Of a stretch of 64,000 nucleotides of DNA, positions 7,840 to 16,985 are shown in pieces. A model generated the notes under the pieces. The model saw nothing but the letters and a program-made list of their open reading frames with translations. It ran no database searches and was not told the DNA's origin. The DNA is taken from positions 186,001-250,000 of the forward strand of contig NZ_SLZL01000007.1 of NCBI RefSeq assembly GCF_004342605.1. Reading direction: 5' to 3'. Made by a program: the position numbers and the translations under genes. The DNA comes from Caulobacter sp. BK020 (GTDB lineage Bacteria; Pseudomonadota; Alphaproteobacteria; Caulobacterales; Caulobacteraceae). The number at the start of each line of letters is the position of its first letter. The first letter of the stretch is position 1.

Positions 7840-8268
7840 TCAGGCCAAGCCGGCCTTGAGAAGGCCGAACGCCGAGACAGGGTCGGGGCATGTGGCCGGG
7901 AGTTCGCGCAAGGCGGCGCGCGCCAAGTCGACTTCATCCAGCTTCGCCTGAGGCTTCTCCTTTCGCCATCCAGGCAGCTCAGTATAGTCGGTTGCGCTCA
8001 GCACGCGCTGGCGCAGCGTGCGCGGCCAGCCTGGCGCGCCACCAGCCACGGCTTCGGGCCACTCCGCCGGTTCACAGGCGACAAACACACCCCTGTCGAC
8101 AGGCCGCGCGAGGGCTTCGGCCCTGGCGGCGGCCACCGCACGATGGTGGGGCTTCAGCGTTTCATCCGCCGCGGCCGCCAAAGCCTCCCCCAGAAGCCGA
8201 TCGCGATTGTCCTCGACCCCAAACGCCCAACTCGTGACAACGCCGTCTTTCAGGAAGAAGCCGTTCAT
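7840..8268 (-). CDS. Phage tail assembly chaperone-like protein
   Basis: A 142-residue protein. LRQRVLSATDYTELPGW followed by LARAALRELP resembles the C-terminal R-LL-xxDWTQLPD...YR-aLRdLP pattern of phage tail-fibre assembly chaperones. The start at 8268 overlaps the tail-spike stop by 4 bp (ATGA), so it is translationally coupled, as expected for a chaperone of the preceding spike. GAGGGCG precedes the start. Function is inferred from the motif and position. Confidence 0.6.
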   Translation of the reverse strand: MNGFFLKDGVVTSWAFGVEDNRDRLLGEALAAAADETLKPHHRAVAAARAEALARPVDRGVFVACEPAEWPEAVAGGAPGWPRTLRQRVLSATDYTELPGWRKEKPQAKLDEVDLARAALRELPATCPDPVSAFGLLKAGLA

Positions 8269-9689
8269 GCCCACGCCCTCGCCACCACCCGTTGCGTTCC
8301 GCCATTGTCCGCCAGGTTGCACAGGCCCAACCCGTTGCCGGTTCCGAAGACTTCGATGTCGTAGCTGTTCGCACTGGAGCCATTGACGCCCCAGGCGCCA
8401 TTGCCGCCGTAGTAGGCCGGACCACTGCCGGAGATCTCACCGGCCGTCACGCCGCGCATGAGCGTCTTGGCGACGTACTGGTCCAGCCAGAGACCATCCG
8501 TGCCGCAGCCGGAAATGTTACCTCCGATCATCTTCAGATGTCCGATCCCCTTGGTTGAGGATCGCGCGACGCCGCCCTTTGCCTTAATGCCCTCGGCGCC
8601 GTTGTGAATGATGGCGCAATTGGCCAGTTCGATGCTGTCGATCAGGCCGTCCGTCCCGTCCAGCGACAGGGCTGCGCCCGTCACGGCGTTGCCGAATTCG
8701 ACACACGACGCCCTCAGCATAATCACCCGCCCGCCAACTCTCGGCTTCACAAGGCACGACGCCGCCAAGCCTGAGGGCGCGCCATCGACGTCACCGCCTA
8801 ACATGGTCAGTGAAAGCAGCTCGTCGTCGGGATCGATCATCCGTGACAACCCCAGACCGGACAGGCCGGTCAGGTTGTTGTTGATGTCCATGATGCTGTT
8901 GCCGGCCCCGATCCGCCAGCCGAAGCTGGGATTTCCCCAGCCATAGGCAGATCCAGTCGTGTTGTTCTCGACGTGCAGCGAGAATAGGCGATCGGTCCAA
9001 ATCGCATAGCTGCCGGCCGCCTCCGCCGACGGCGTCACGTCACCGAAGACATTGCGAATAATCGTCACCCCGCCATGCATGTTGCTCACGGTCGATCTGA
9101 CTTCGGTGAGGCCGTAGTGCCCCCGGATCCAGTTGCCCTCGATGTTGATGTCGTTCTTGTCCACCGCGCTGATCGCCGCGCCGCTGGTGTGATACCCCGT
9201 GCCGCCGGCCCGGCCGATATGAGCGCTGGTCACGAAACCGGAGTGACCGAGTTCGATGAAATTCCCATTGGCCGCCCGGTTGAGAAGAACGCCAGACTTG
9301 CCCCGATACTCCCCTTCGATCCCGCACTGGTCAGCGAAGGTGAGCGGGGTCAGAGCATTGAGCTGAACAGTGCCGCGGGGGCGAAGGATGCCATAGCCAC
9401 GCTCGGCGTAGCGAGCGAGCGCCTGGCGCACGATCGCGGTGTTGGCGTCGGCCAGGAACGGGTTCCCCGTGACGTTGCAGCCCATCTCATCGGTAAAATC
9501 CCAGTCTCGCAACAGCGTGCGCAAGGGCTGGATCTGACGCCCAATCCCACGAGCAGACCGGGCGTTATCCGCCCAGTCGTCCTTCAGGTTCGACCCGTGC
9601 TTGCCCGCCTCGACCACCTGGTCCAGGCGCGAAACATCGCCGGTGTCCGGGTCCTTGTGCTCGACCCCCAGGCTCTGGATACGGCTCAT
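8265..9689 (-). CDS. Second tail spike, right-handed beta-helix protein
   Basis: A 474-residue protein starting at 9689 (MSRIQSLGVEH). The N-terminal region (about 1-60) is short and polar. The rest is rich in Asn, Gly and Ser with repeating hydrophobic rungs such as IEGNWIRGHYGLTE, VTIIRNVFGDV, LKMIGGNISGCGTDGLW and GNGLGLCNLADNG, typical of parallel beta-helix depolymerase spikes. It probably binds or degrades capsule or LPS. It lies 2 bp after the first spike gene. No catalytic residues can be assigned by eye. Codon use is less GC-biased than in neighbouring structural genes, suggesting a swapped receptor module. Confidence 0.8.
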   Translation of the reverse strand: MSRIQSLGVEHKDPDTGDVSRLDQVVEAGKHGSNLKDDWADNARSARGIGRQIQPLRTLLRDWDFTDEMGCNVTGNPFLADANTAIVRQALARYAERGYGILRPRGTVQLNALTPLTFADQCGIEGEYRGKSGVLLNRAANGNFIELGHSGFVTSAHIGRAGGTGYHTSGAAISAVDKNDINIEGNWIRGHYGLTEVRSTVSNMHGGVTIIRNVFGDVTPSAEAAGSYAIWTDRLFSLHVENNTTGSAYGWGNPSFGWRIGAGNSIMDINNNLTGLSGLGLSRMIDPDDELLSLTMLGGDVDGAPSGLAASCLVKPRVGGRVIMLRASCVEFGNAVTGAALSLDGTDGLIDSIELANCAIIHNGAEGIKAKGGVARSSTKGIGHLKMIGGNISGCGTDGLWLDQYVAKTLMRGVTAGEISGSGPAYYGGNGAWGVNGSSANSYDIEVFGTGNGLGLCNLADNGGTQRVVARAWA

Positions 9690-9691
9690 CG

Positions 9692-11962
9692 TTACCCCCC
9701 GTAGAGCGCGACTTCCCAGCCGAAATCGCAGTTCGTTCCGGGGGCCGCCGACGTGTTGATGGTGAAGTTCGCGGCGCCGATCGCGGTGACCCACACGCGC
9801 CCGCCAGGATCGCCGCGCGGCGTCACGTTCACGCGAGTGGGCGGCACGCTCAGGCCGTGGGTCACCACCTTGGTGGTGGCGCCGCTGTTCATGGTGGCCA
9901 CGCCGTTGGCCTTGATCAGGAAGCCCGCGCAGCCGGCGAAGTACTTGGTGGCGCCCGTGGCCAGGTCGCGGATGCCATAGGCGGTGTTGTTGGTGACGTT
10001 CGTGCCGGCCACCACGATCACGTCGGTGACGCCGGCGTCGAAATAGATCCCCGCCCGCTGAGTGGCGGGCAAGACCGCGTATAGCCCGCTGGCCCCGCCC
10101 AAGCAGGTAAAGCCCGACAGGCCGCCCGCGACATAGATCCCGTCATAGACGCCCGGCGCGCCGGAGGAATTTCCCGCGACGATCGGGGCCACCAGGTGGA
10201 CGTTGCGCACGTTCGCCCCGGTGGCGAACTTGATCCCTTCCTTGCGGTTGGTCAGGGCGCGGAAGTTTGTCGCGGTGATCCCGTCGACGAAGCCTGTTCC
10301 GGTGCAGTCGACCAGCAGCCCCACGTCGCAGGTGCTGCCCCAGCAGCCCAGCATCTGCACGCCCTTGACGCTGATCGCGTCACCCTCGCACCAGATGCGG
10401 ATCCCGAACTCGCGGCAGCTGTCGCCGCAGCAGTTCGTCATGAACACCCAGTCGATATAGGCCCCCGCCTCGCGCGGGTGCAGGTCGATGCCACCTTCCC
10501 AGTCGCCGACCGGGGTCACGTTGTCCAAGGTCACATAGGCGCTGTACTGGATGTCGACCGCCACCCCGCCGTTCAGGCCGGCGTCGGCCTGCAGGTACAT
10601 GCGCCGCAGGTGGGTGTCGTTGCCGCCGTTGACCACCACACCCACGCCGCCGGCCACGGGCGCCAGCACGTGGACCCGGTCGACCGTGGTGTTGATGCAG
10701 GTCTGCAGCGACAGGGCCAAGGCCTGGTCGGCGATCACCAGGTCGGTCAGTTCGACCATGAAGGCCTTGTCGATCTTCAGGGCCGCGCCGCTGACGCGCA
10801 GCACGCTGCTGGCGATCCGCATGCCTGAGACCGCGAAATAGGTCCGCAGGTCGGAACCATTGCCCAGCACCAGGCCATCGCCGGTGAAGCTTACGATGTC
10901 GATCTCCGTGGCGAACTGGCCCGCGCCGCGCAGGATGCATTCGCTTTCCAGTCGGCTGACCGTGCGGCCCAGGCGATACTGGCCGGGCGGGAAGTCGACG
11001 AAGCGTTCCGATCGGATGGCGTTCTCGATGTAGTCGGCCAGGTCGGTGACGTTGTTTCGGTTCCAGATCCCGTAGTGGTAGATCACCGGGATGTAGTCCA
11101 GCACACTGACCCAGTCGGCAGCCTTGTCCTCGGGACGTCGATAGACCGCCTCCGCCCCGCGCCCGAACAGCCGCGGGCGGGTGGCGGCGGTCAGGCCGGC
11201 CGAACCGCCCAGATGCACCCAGCGCACCTCGGCCCCGGCCACCAGGGGCTCGGCCAGGGCCAGCACCGCGCTGCCGTCGGCGATGTAGTCGACCTGGCCT
11301 TCCTGCTCGGCCCCGCCGATGAACAGCGAGACCAGCGCCTCGTCGCCGGCCGCCACCGGCTGCGACACCGTCACCGTCGCCTCTCCGCCCACGGCCACCA
11401 GCGAACCCCTGGCCTTGGTCGCCAGACCGGCCAGCACCCCGGCCGCATCCAGGGCGATGGGCGAGGAGTCTCCGTCCCAGGCGAAAACCTTGTTCGCGCA
11501 CTGGCCAGCCGGCGGCATGGCGCCGCCCACCTCGCCGGCCGGGCTCAACAGGGCCCGGGCCACCATGGCCCTGTGCTCCTGGTGCATGCGCACCTGGCGG
11601 TCCCAGGTCCGCTCGCTGGCCAGGGGCCGGAAGCCGTCGACCTGGCCAAAGGGCTCGGCCTGCTGGTTGGGCGTCGCGCGGCGCAGGATCAGCCGGCGGC
11701 TGGATCCATCGGCCGCCCACCCGCCAACGGGCAAGCCCAGGGCCGTCAGGGTGACGTTGGCCGTATAGCCGCCCGCCTCGCGCGGGGCAGCGACGACGGT
11801 GAACTCGCTGTCCAGCACCAGCGGCGCCGCCTCGACCCCGTCGGCTTCCACCACCACCTGGATTTCGCCGGGCAGCTCATAACTCCACAGCGTCGCGAAC
11901 GGCCCCAGGCTCGATCCCGTCGGCACGTAGACGGTGACGGGGTTTTCCACGGTGATGGTCAT
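9692..11962 (-). CDS. Tail fibre/spike with T7-fibre-like N-terminus and pectate-lyase-type beta-helix
   Basis: A 756-residue protein. Residues 1-150 (MTITVENPVTVYVPTG..., ending in LASERTWDRQVRMHQEHRA) resemble the T7 gp17-type virion-attachment domain. A short linker follows, then WVSVLDYIPVIYHYGIWNRN. From about residue 290 there is a beta-helix region (FVDFPPGQYRLGRTV, LRGAGQFATEIDIVS, VYDGIYVAGGL). It would attach to the tail tube and contact the cell surface. It is the first of two consecutive spikes, so the second may dock onto this one. Confidence 0.85.
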   Translation of the reverse strand: MTITVENPVTVYVPTGSSLGPFATLWSYELPGEIQVVVEADGVEAAPLVLDSEFTVVAAPREAGGYTANVTLTALGLPVGGWAADGSSRRLILRRATPNQQAEPFGQVDGFRPLASERTWDRQVRMHQEHRAMVARALLSPAGEVGGAMPPAGQCANKVFAWDGDSSPIALDAAGVLAGLATKARGSLVAVGGEATVTVSQPVAAGDEALVSLFIGGAEQEGQVDYIADGSAVLALAEPLVAGAEVRWVHLGGSAGLTAATRPRLFGRGAEAVYRRPEDKAADWVSVLDYIPVIYHYGIWNRNNVTDLADYIENAIRSERFVDFPPGQYRLGRTVSRLESECILRGAGQFATEIDIVSFTGDGLVLGNGSDLRTYFAVSGMRIASSVLRVSGAALKIDKAFMVELTDLVIADQALALSLQTCINTTVDRVHVLAPVAGGVGVVVNGGNDTHLRRMYLQADAGLNGGVAVDIQYSAYVTLDNVTPVGDWEGGIDLHPREAGAYIDWVFMTNCCGDSCREFGIRIWCEGDAISVKGVQMLGCWGSTCDVGLLVDCTGTGFVDGITATNFRALTNRKEGIKFATGANVRNVHLVAPIVAGNSSGAPGVYDGIYVAGGLSGFTCLGGASGLYAVLPATQRAGIYFDAGVTDVIVVAGTNVTNNTAYGIRDLATGATKYFAGCAGFLIKANGVATMNSGATTKVVTHGLSVPPTRVNVTPRGDPGGRVWVTAIGAANFTINTSAAPGTNCDFGWEVALYGG

Positions 11963-12029
11963 CGGGGCGCAGGCTCACGACGGAAACGGTCCGTCAGCGT
12001 CGCGCGCCCGCGCGGGAGGGGGGGTTAGG

Positions 12030-14534
12030 TCAGCGGACCGCGTCGGTGGGCGCCAGCCAGAATTCGCTTCCGGTCTGGTCTTCGACCCGCTTCTGGTAGC
12101 GCGCCGCCCAGCCGGGGTTCAGGGCTTCCTGCACCCGCCACAGCAGCACATAGTCCAGCGCCGCCTTGGTCCACCAGGTGTTGATGAACGGCGTATTGGC
12201 CTTGGCGAACTGGAACGCCTCGGCGCCCACGTCCTCGCCGCTGCGCAGGGCCGACCACAGCTTCATGGCGCTTTCCAGGTCGCCGATCGCCGGCCCGCCC
12301 AGGGTGCTCAGCGGCGAGCCGCCGAACCGGTTGAAGTCGCCGAACAGGAAGTCGCCATAGATCCCCAGCCCGCCGCCCTGCAGCATGGCGGCCATGAAGG
12401 CCTCGGGGCTCAGCGGCCGGGGCGTGCGGCCCTTGGCCATCTGCTTGGCCTGCATCGAGACATAGCCGAACAGGGTGGTCGACAGGATCAGGTGCGCCAG
12501 CAGCGCCGCCGGCTTCTGGCCGGCATAGCCCTTGGCCGCCGGGATCAGGCTGCGCTGGATGAAGGTCTGCGGAAAGCTCCAGAACTGGGTGTAGAGGCGG
12601 ATCGCCTCGCCCGCGATCGTGCCGCGCCGCGTGCCAGCCCCGATCATCCGCCGCTCGCGGGCCCGGGCCTCGGAGGTGGCGTTGTCCAGCGTCTCCTGCG
12701 TCAGGGCGCGAAAGCGCAGGGCCAGGTCGGCGTCGTCGCCGGCCGCGTCGGCGGTGATGATCCGGCCCACGCCTTCCTGCTGCGCCGCGCCGGCCCGCAG
12801 CCTGTCCCACCCCGCCGCGTCGATGCCATAGCGCTCGAACGTCTCGCGCGTGCCGATCGGCAGGGCGTCGAACGCCAGGTCGGCGCTCTGGCCCAGGTGC
12901 TTGCTCAGGATGGTGGCCACGCCGGCGCGCAGGCCGTCGTTCCACCATTCGAAGCCGCTGATCTTCATGTTGAAGCGCTGGCCCCAGCCGATCCAGCCCA
13001 GAGGGCCGTCCTTGGCCGCCAGGCGGGTGCTCAGCCGACCCGAGGCCGCTCGCGCGCCCACGTCCATCAGTTCGGCCACCTCGCGCGCCTGGGGCCCGTC
13101 CAGGCGGCTGATCCCGCGCAGGATCCCGTCATAGCCGGCCAGCCAGTCCACGCCCACCCGGGCCAGGGCCTGGGTCGCCACCGGCACGTCGGCGAACGCG
13201 CTCAGCACCATGCCGCCCAGCTTGCTGATGCTCTCGTGCCCGCGGATCATCTGGCCGATCATGGCCAGGCGCACGTTCTCGGGCGCGTCGGCGCGGCCGT
13301 CGATCTGCTCGAACGCCTGCTCCATCCGCTTGGCCAGGAACGCCTTGCCCTCGACCGCATCGTGGGTGGCCCGGGCGTCGGCCAGGCCGCGCTCGACCTC
13401 GGCCTTGAACGCCGCTTCCGGCGCCGGGCCAAAACCCTTCATCAGGGCGGTGTTGCGCGCCGCGCGCCGCACGTCGCCGACGATCGCCGAGAACAGCGAC
13501 CCGCGCCCGAACTCGCGGTGATAGGCCAGCCAGCTCTTGGCGTCGCGGAAATGCAGCACGCGCTCGGCGCTGACCTTCCGGGCCAGGCTGGCCGGCGGCG
13601 TGAAGTCGCCCAGATCGTCGGCGCCGGCCATGATCTCATGCTTGCCGGTGACGATGTTCCACCACACGCCGCGCAGCATCTCCTCGCGCGCCGCCACCCC
13701 GGTCAGGCCGCGATCGGTCAGGCCCAGGTCGGCAAAGGTGCGCTCATGCAGCAGCGGCGCGATCGTGTCGCGCCAGCGCTGAAACGCCTTCTGGGCCGCC
13801 TCGCTCTTCATCGCCGCCAGGCCGCCCTTGCGGATTGCGGTCTTGATCGAGCCGACACCGCCCCAGAACCCGCCGGCCACCTTCAGGGCGTCATGCGACT
13901 GGCGGGCGACATAGCCGTCCAGCTGGCCGATCCACGCCCCCTCGTCGTTCTGCATCTGGCGGCCACGCTCGATCGCGCCGTTGAAGATCTCGGCCGCCTT
14001 GACCGCGTCCTCGTCGCCGGTCGGCGTCTCGCGGCCGCCGTTCAGCCGGGCCATCTCGGTGGCCACGGCTTCCTCGAATTGCGGATCCTGCTGGTCCAGG
14101 GCGTTGGCGATCCGGTCCCATAGGCCGTTCTTGCGCAGGCCGCGCTCGATCCCGGCCAGCAGCTCGGTTTCCAGCGCGCGGCCCTGGGCGTCGATCGAGA
14201 AGCTGTTGCCGAACCCTTGCGTCTCGTCGCCCTCGATGAAGGCCAGCAGCTTGCGGGCCGGCGAACCTTCCATCGCCGACAGCTGGGCCCGACGGCGCAG
14301 CTTGGCCCGCTCGGCGAAGATCCGAGTGCGTTGCTCGATCAACGAGGCCTTCAGCTCGTCGCGGGCGATTTCGGCGGCGGCTTCCTTCCAGGCCCCGCCC
14401 TCGCTCAGGCTGACCTTGGCGGCGGCCTTGGCCTTCTTGCGCTGAACCACCCGTTCCAGCAGGGCGTCGATCTCGTCGTCGGTGAAGGCGTCGCCGACGG
14501 CGGCGCGGACGGGGGCGCGGCAGGCTTTGGTCAT
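12030..14534 (-). CDS. Large internal virion (ejection) protein
   Basis: An 834-residue, mostly helical protein with a charged N-terminus (LLERVVQRKKAKAAAKV). The C-terminal part carries possible membrane-interacting segments (LLAHLILSTTLFGYVSMQ, MLQGGGLGIYGDFLFGDF). No enzymatic motif is visible. It is placed between the transglycosylase ejection protein and the tail spikes, and probably represents what is the C-terminal part of gp16 in T7-like phages, encoded here separately. It would form part of the channel that moves DNA across the envelope. Confidence 0.7.
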   Translation of the reverse strand: MTKACRAPVRAAVGDAFTDDEIDALLERVVQRKKAKAAAKVSLSEGGAWKEAAAEIARDELKASLIEQRTRIFAERAKLRRRAQLSAMEGSPARKLLAFIEGDETQGFGNSFSIDAQGRALETELLAGIERGLRKNGLWDRIANALDQQDPQFEEAVATEMARLNGGRETPTGDEDAVKAAEIFNGAIERGRQMQNDEGAWIGQLDGYVARQSHDALKVAGGFWGGVGSIKTAIRKGGLAAMKSEAAQKAFQRWRDTIAPLLHERTFADLGLTDRGLTGVAAREEMLRGVWWNIVTGKHEIMAGADDLGDFTPPASLARKVSAERVLHFRDAKSWLAYHREFGRGSLFSAIVGDVRRAARNTALMKGFGPAPEAAFKAEVERGLADARATHDAVEGKAFLAKRMEQAFEQIDGRADAPENVRLAMIGQMIRGHESISKLGGMVLSAFADVPVATQALARVGVDWLAGYDGILRGISRLDGPQAREVAELMDVGARAASGRLSTRLAAKDGPLGWIGWGQRFNMKISGFEWWNDGLRAGVATILSKHLGQSADLAFDALPIGTRETFERYGIDAAGWDRLRAGAAQQEGVGRIITADAAGDDADLALRFRALTQETLDNATSEARARERRMIGAGTRRGTIAGEAIRLYTQFWSFPQTFIQRSLIPAAKGYAGQKPAALLAHLILSTTLFGYVSMQAKQMAKGRTPRPLSPEAFMAAMLQGGGLGIYGDFLFGDFNRFGGSPLSTLGGPAIGDLESAMKLWSALRSGEDVGAEAFQFAKANTPFINTWWTKAALDYVLLWRVQEALNPGWAARYQKRVEDQTGSEFWLAPTDAVR

Positions 14535-14758
14535 TCTTCCTCGCCGTATCCCACTTCTTCACCGCACTCGCTGCAGTAGAAGCCGCTCCGGTAAGGATCA
14601 GCTTCGCGGTGCAGCGCATCGGTCAAGTCCAGTCGCTGACGAAGCGTCATTTCAGGCAGCGACAAACCCGCAACCTCAAACGCTCGCCTTACAGCCTCAA
14701 GGAAGGCTTCACCTGTCAGACCCTCGCCCATAACCGCCTCCTTCCAGGAAAGCCCCAA
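14531..14758 (-). CDS. Small hypothetical protein between ejection protein genes
   Basis: A 75-residue acidic protein with a helical N-terminus (MGLSWKEAVMGEGLTGEAFL) and one CSECGEEVGYGEEE knuckle near the C-terminus. Only one Cys pair is present. It overlaps the start of the 834-residue gene by 4 bp, so it is in the late operon. Codon use is more AT-tolerant than in its neighbours. No family recognised. Confidence 0.6.
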   Translation of the reverse strand: MGLSWKEAVMGEGLTGEAFLEAVRRAFEVAGLSLPEMTLRQRLDLTDALHREADPYRSGFYCSECGEEVGYGEEE

Positions 14759-14786
14759 CTCTGAGGGGCCAGAAGGACCGGGGGGC

Positions 14787-16985
14787 TTAGGCCGCTCCGC
14801 CCTCGGCCAGGCAGAACGCCGCCGCCCGCACCGCCTCGGCGATCGTCTTGGGCTTGTCGCGATCGGCCAGATCGGTCGCCGCCTTCAGCTGGCGCTCGCT
14901 CAGGCCGGGCGTGGCCTTCAGGTCCTCGATCGCCGCCGCCACCGACTGGGCCAGCTCGGCCAGTTCCGGATCGGCCGCCATCACCGCCTCGGGCGTCAGC
15001 ACTTCGGGTGCCTCGAACGACGCGGCCGGGGCGCGGGCTGGCGACGACGGCAGGTCGGCGTCGCGGTCACCGCGCAGCACGGCGCCGGCCTCATCGCCTG
15101 CCTTCTGCACCGGAACCGCCCGCGCCGGCTCCAGGCCGCCCCTGGGGGCCGGGGACGACGCCGTCCGGGCGCGCGGGCCGTCCGCCTCGATCTCCCGGCT
15201 CAGGCGCACGCGCTGGGCCCCGGTCATCGGTTGCTCGCGCACCCGCACAAGCACCGGATGCTCGAACCCGGCCACGTCATGGCCCTGGGCCTCCAGCGCC
15301 GCACGATACGCCGCGAACCGGCCGGGATTGTCGGCCAGGCGCTGCAGGGCGATCACCTCGGCCCCGCCCGCCTCCACCGTGCCGTCGCGGGCGATGATCG
15401 GCGGGCCCTTCTCGGCCGCCTCGCCCGACGTCAGATCGTCCAGGTGTTCGCGGTTTTCCAGCTCGCGCACCCGCTCGGCCAGCCATTGGGCGCCGTCCTG
15501 GCGCGGGGCCAGGTCGCCGGGATGGTCCGACCGCCGCACCAGGGCCGTGTCGTGGCTGGCGATCAGGTCCCAGGCCTCGACGATCGCTTGGCGCACGGCG
15601 ATCTTTTCGCCCCGCGCCGTGGTCGCCACGCCCGCCTCGCCCAGCTGGCCCCGGATCTGCAGGCCATAGGCGGCGGGGCTCTCGTCCAATCCGGGGCGTG
15701 GGCCGCCGCCGCGGGCCAGCTCGGCCTCCATCAGCTCGCCCACGTCGGTCAGGGTGTCGTCGCTCAGGCCGTCGACGGCCCGCGCCAGGGCCCCGGACCG
15801 CGCGCCCTCGTCCAGCATGGCCACGGCGCGCGGCATGGGCGGGAAATCCTCGGCGGCGCGGGGCAGCGGGGCGCGGTCGGCGCCCACCTTGGCCACATAG
15901 TCGCGGGTTTCGTCGAACGGGATCTTGGCGGCGAAGTCCTCGTGGCTGATCGCGCCGGCCCGCGGATCGCCGAACTTGCGGATCCAGCGGTCCACCGCGC
16001 CCGGCCCGGCGTTGTAGGCGGCGCTGGCCAGCAGCTCGTCGCCGTCATAGCGCTCCAGCAGATGGCGCAGCTCTTCGCGACCCAGCTGGCGGTTATAGGC
16101 CTCGTCGGTGCGCAGGCGGGCCTCGTCGAACGGCACGCCCAGCCGCTTGGCCGCCGCCCGCGCCGTGTCGGGCATCAGCTGCATGACGCCGATCGCCCCC
16201 TTAGGGCTGACCGCCGACTGCACCCCCCGGCTTTCCTGGCGTTCCAGCCGCGCGGCTAGGCTGTCGAACCCCGGCCGCGCCATCGGCGCGCGAAAGCCCA
16301 ACGCCCCCGCCCCGCCGCCCAGCGCCCCGCCGAACAGCACCCCGCCCGTCACGCCGGTCAGGGCGTCGTCCAGGCTGTAGTCGCGCCCCTCGACGCCATG
16401 GCCCAGGCCGTATTGGATCGCCTCGATCCCCGCGCCGCCCACGCCGGCCTCCAGCGCACCCCGCCCCGCCGAGGTCAGGGCGGCCGCCGAGCGGGACGCC
16501 GCCAGGGTCCGCGCCGAAAACCCCAGCTGCCCCAGGATCCGCCCCTCGCCGGCCACGGGAATGAAGTTCGAAGCGAAGCCCAGGGGATCGAGGGCCGATT
16601 GACCCAGCACCGCCAAGCCGAACCCCTCCAGCCCGCCGACGCTTTCGTTGCGCTGCAGCAGGTCGCGGCGCAGCAGTTCGTCGCGCTTGTTCAGCCGCCG
16701 ATAGGCCGCGGCGCTGGCGGTGATCGGCTTGTCGAATTTCAGCTCGCCCTCGATGCCGAACCGCGCCGTCGCGGCTTCCGGCGTCAGGATCTCCGCGCCC
16801 TGGTCCGCCAGCGCATCGACGCCGCGACGGACATTGCGCACCACCATGTCCGAGGGCAGACCCAGCGTTCCGCCTGACAGCAGGGTCGAACGCACGTCGG
16901 TGGCGGCCGAGGGCGAGCGCTCCAGCAGTTCTCCCGCCATCTCCGGCGTGATTGTGTCGTCTCGGACGAAACCAGGCAAAGGCAT
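14787..16985 (-). CDS. Internal virion protein with lytic transglycosylase domain (gp16-like)
   Basis: A 732-residue protein. Residues about 240-350 form a soluble lytic transglycosylase domain: ARLERQESRGVQSAVSPKGA with catalytic Glu251, then IGVMQLMPDTARAAAKRLGV and ELLASAAYNAGPGAVDRWI. The flanking parts are helical and lack motifs. In T7 the equivalent domain is at the N-terminus of gp16 and opens the peptidoglycan during DNA ejection. Here it is internal, and the downstream ejection part is a separate gene. The start overlaps the gp15-like stop codon by 1 base. Confidence 0.85.
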   Translation of the reverse strand: MPLPGFVRDDTITPEMAGELLERSPSAATDVRSTLLSGGTLGLPSDMVVRNVRRGVDALADQGAEILTPEAATARFGIEGELKFDKPITASAAAYRRLNKRDELLRRDLLQRNESVGGLEGFGLAVLGQSALDPLGFASNFIPVAGEGRILGQLGFSARTLAASRSAAALTSAGRGALEAGVGGAGIEAIQYGLGHGVEGRDYSLDDALTGVTGGVLFGGALGGGAGALGFRAPMARPGFDSLAARLERQESRGVQSAVSPKGAIGVMQLMPDTARAAAKRLGVPFDEARLRTDEAYNRQLGREELRHLLERYDGDELLASAAYNAGPGAVDRWIRKFGDPRAGAISHEDFAAKIPFDETRDYVAKVGADRAPLPRAAEDFPPMPRAVAMLDEGARSGALARAVDGLSDDTLTDVGELMEAELARGGGPRPGLDESPAAYGLQIRGQLGEAGVATTARGEKIAVRQAIVEAWDLIASHDTALVRRSDHPGDLAPRQDGAQWLAERVRELENREHLDDLTSGEAAEKGPPIIARDGTVEAGGAEVIALQRLADNPGRFAAYRAALEAQGHDVAGFEHPVLVRVREQPMTGAQRVRLSREIEADGPRARTASSPAPRGGLEPARAVPVQKAGDEAGAVLRGDRDADLPSSPARAPAASFEAPEVLTPEAVMAADPELAELAQSVAAAIEDLKATPGLSERQLKAATDLADRDKPKTIAEAVRAAAFCLAEGGAA

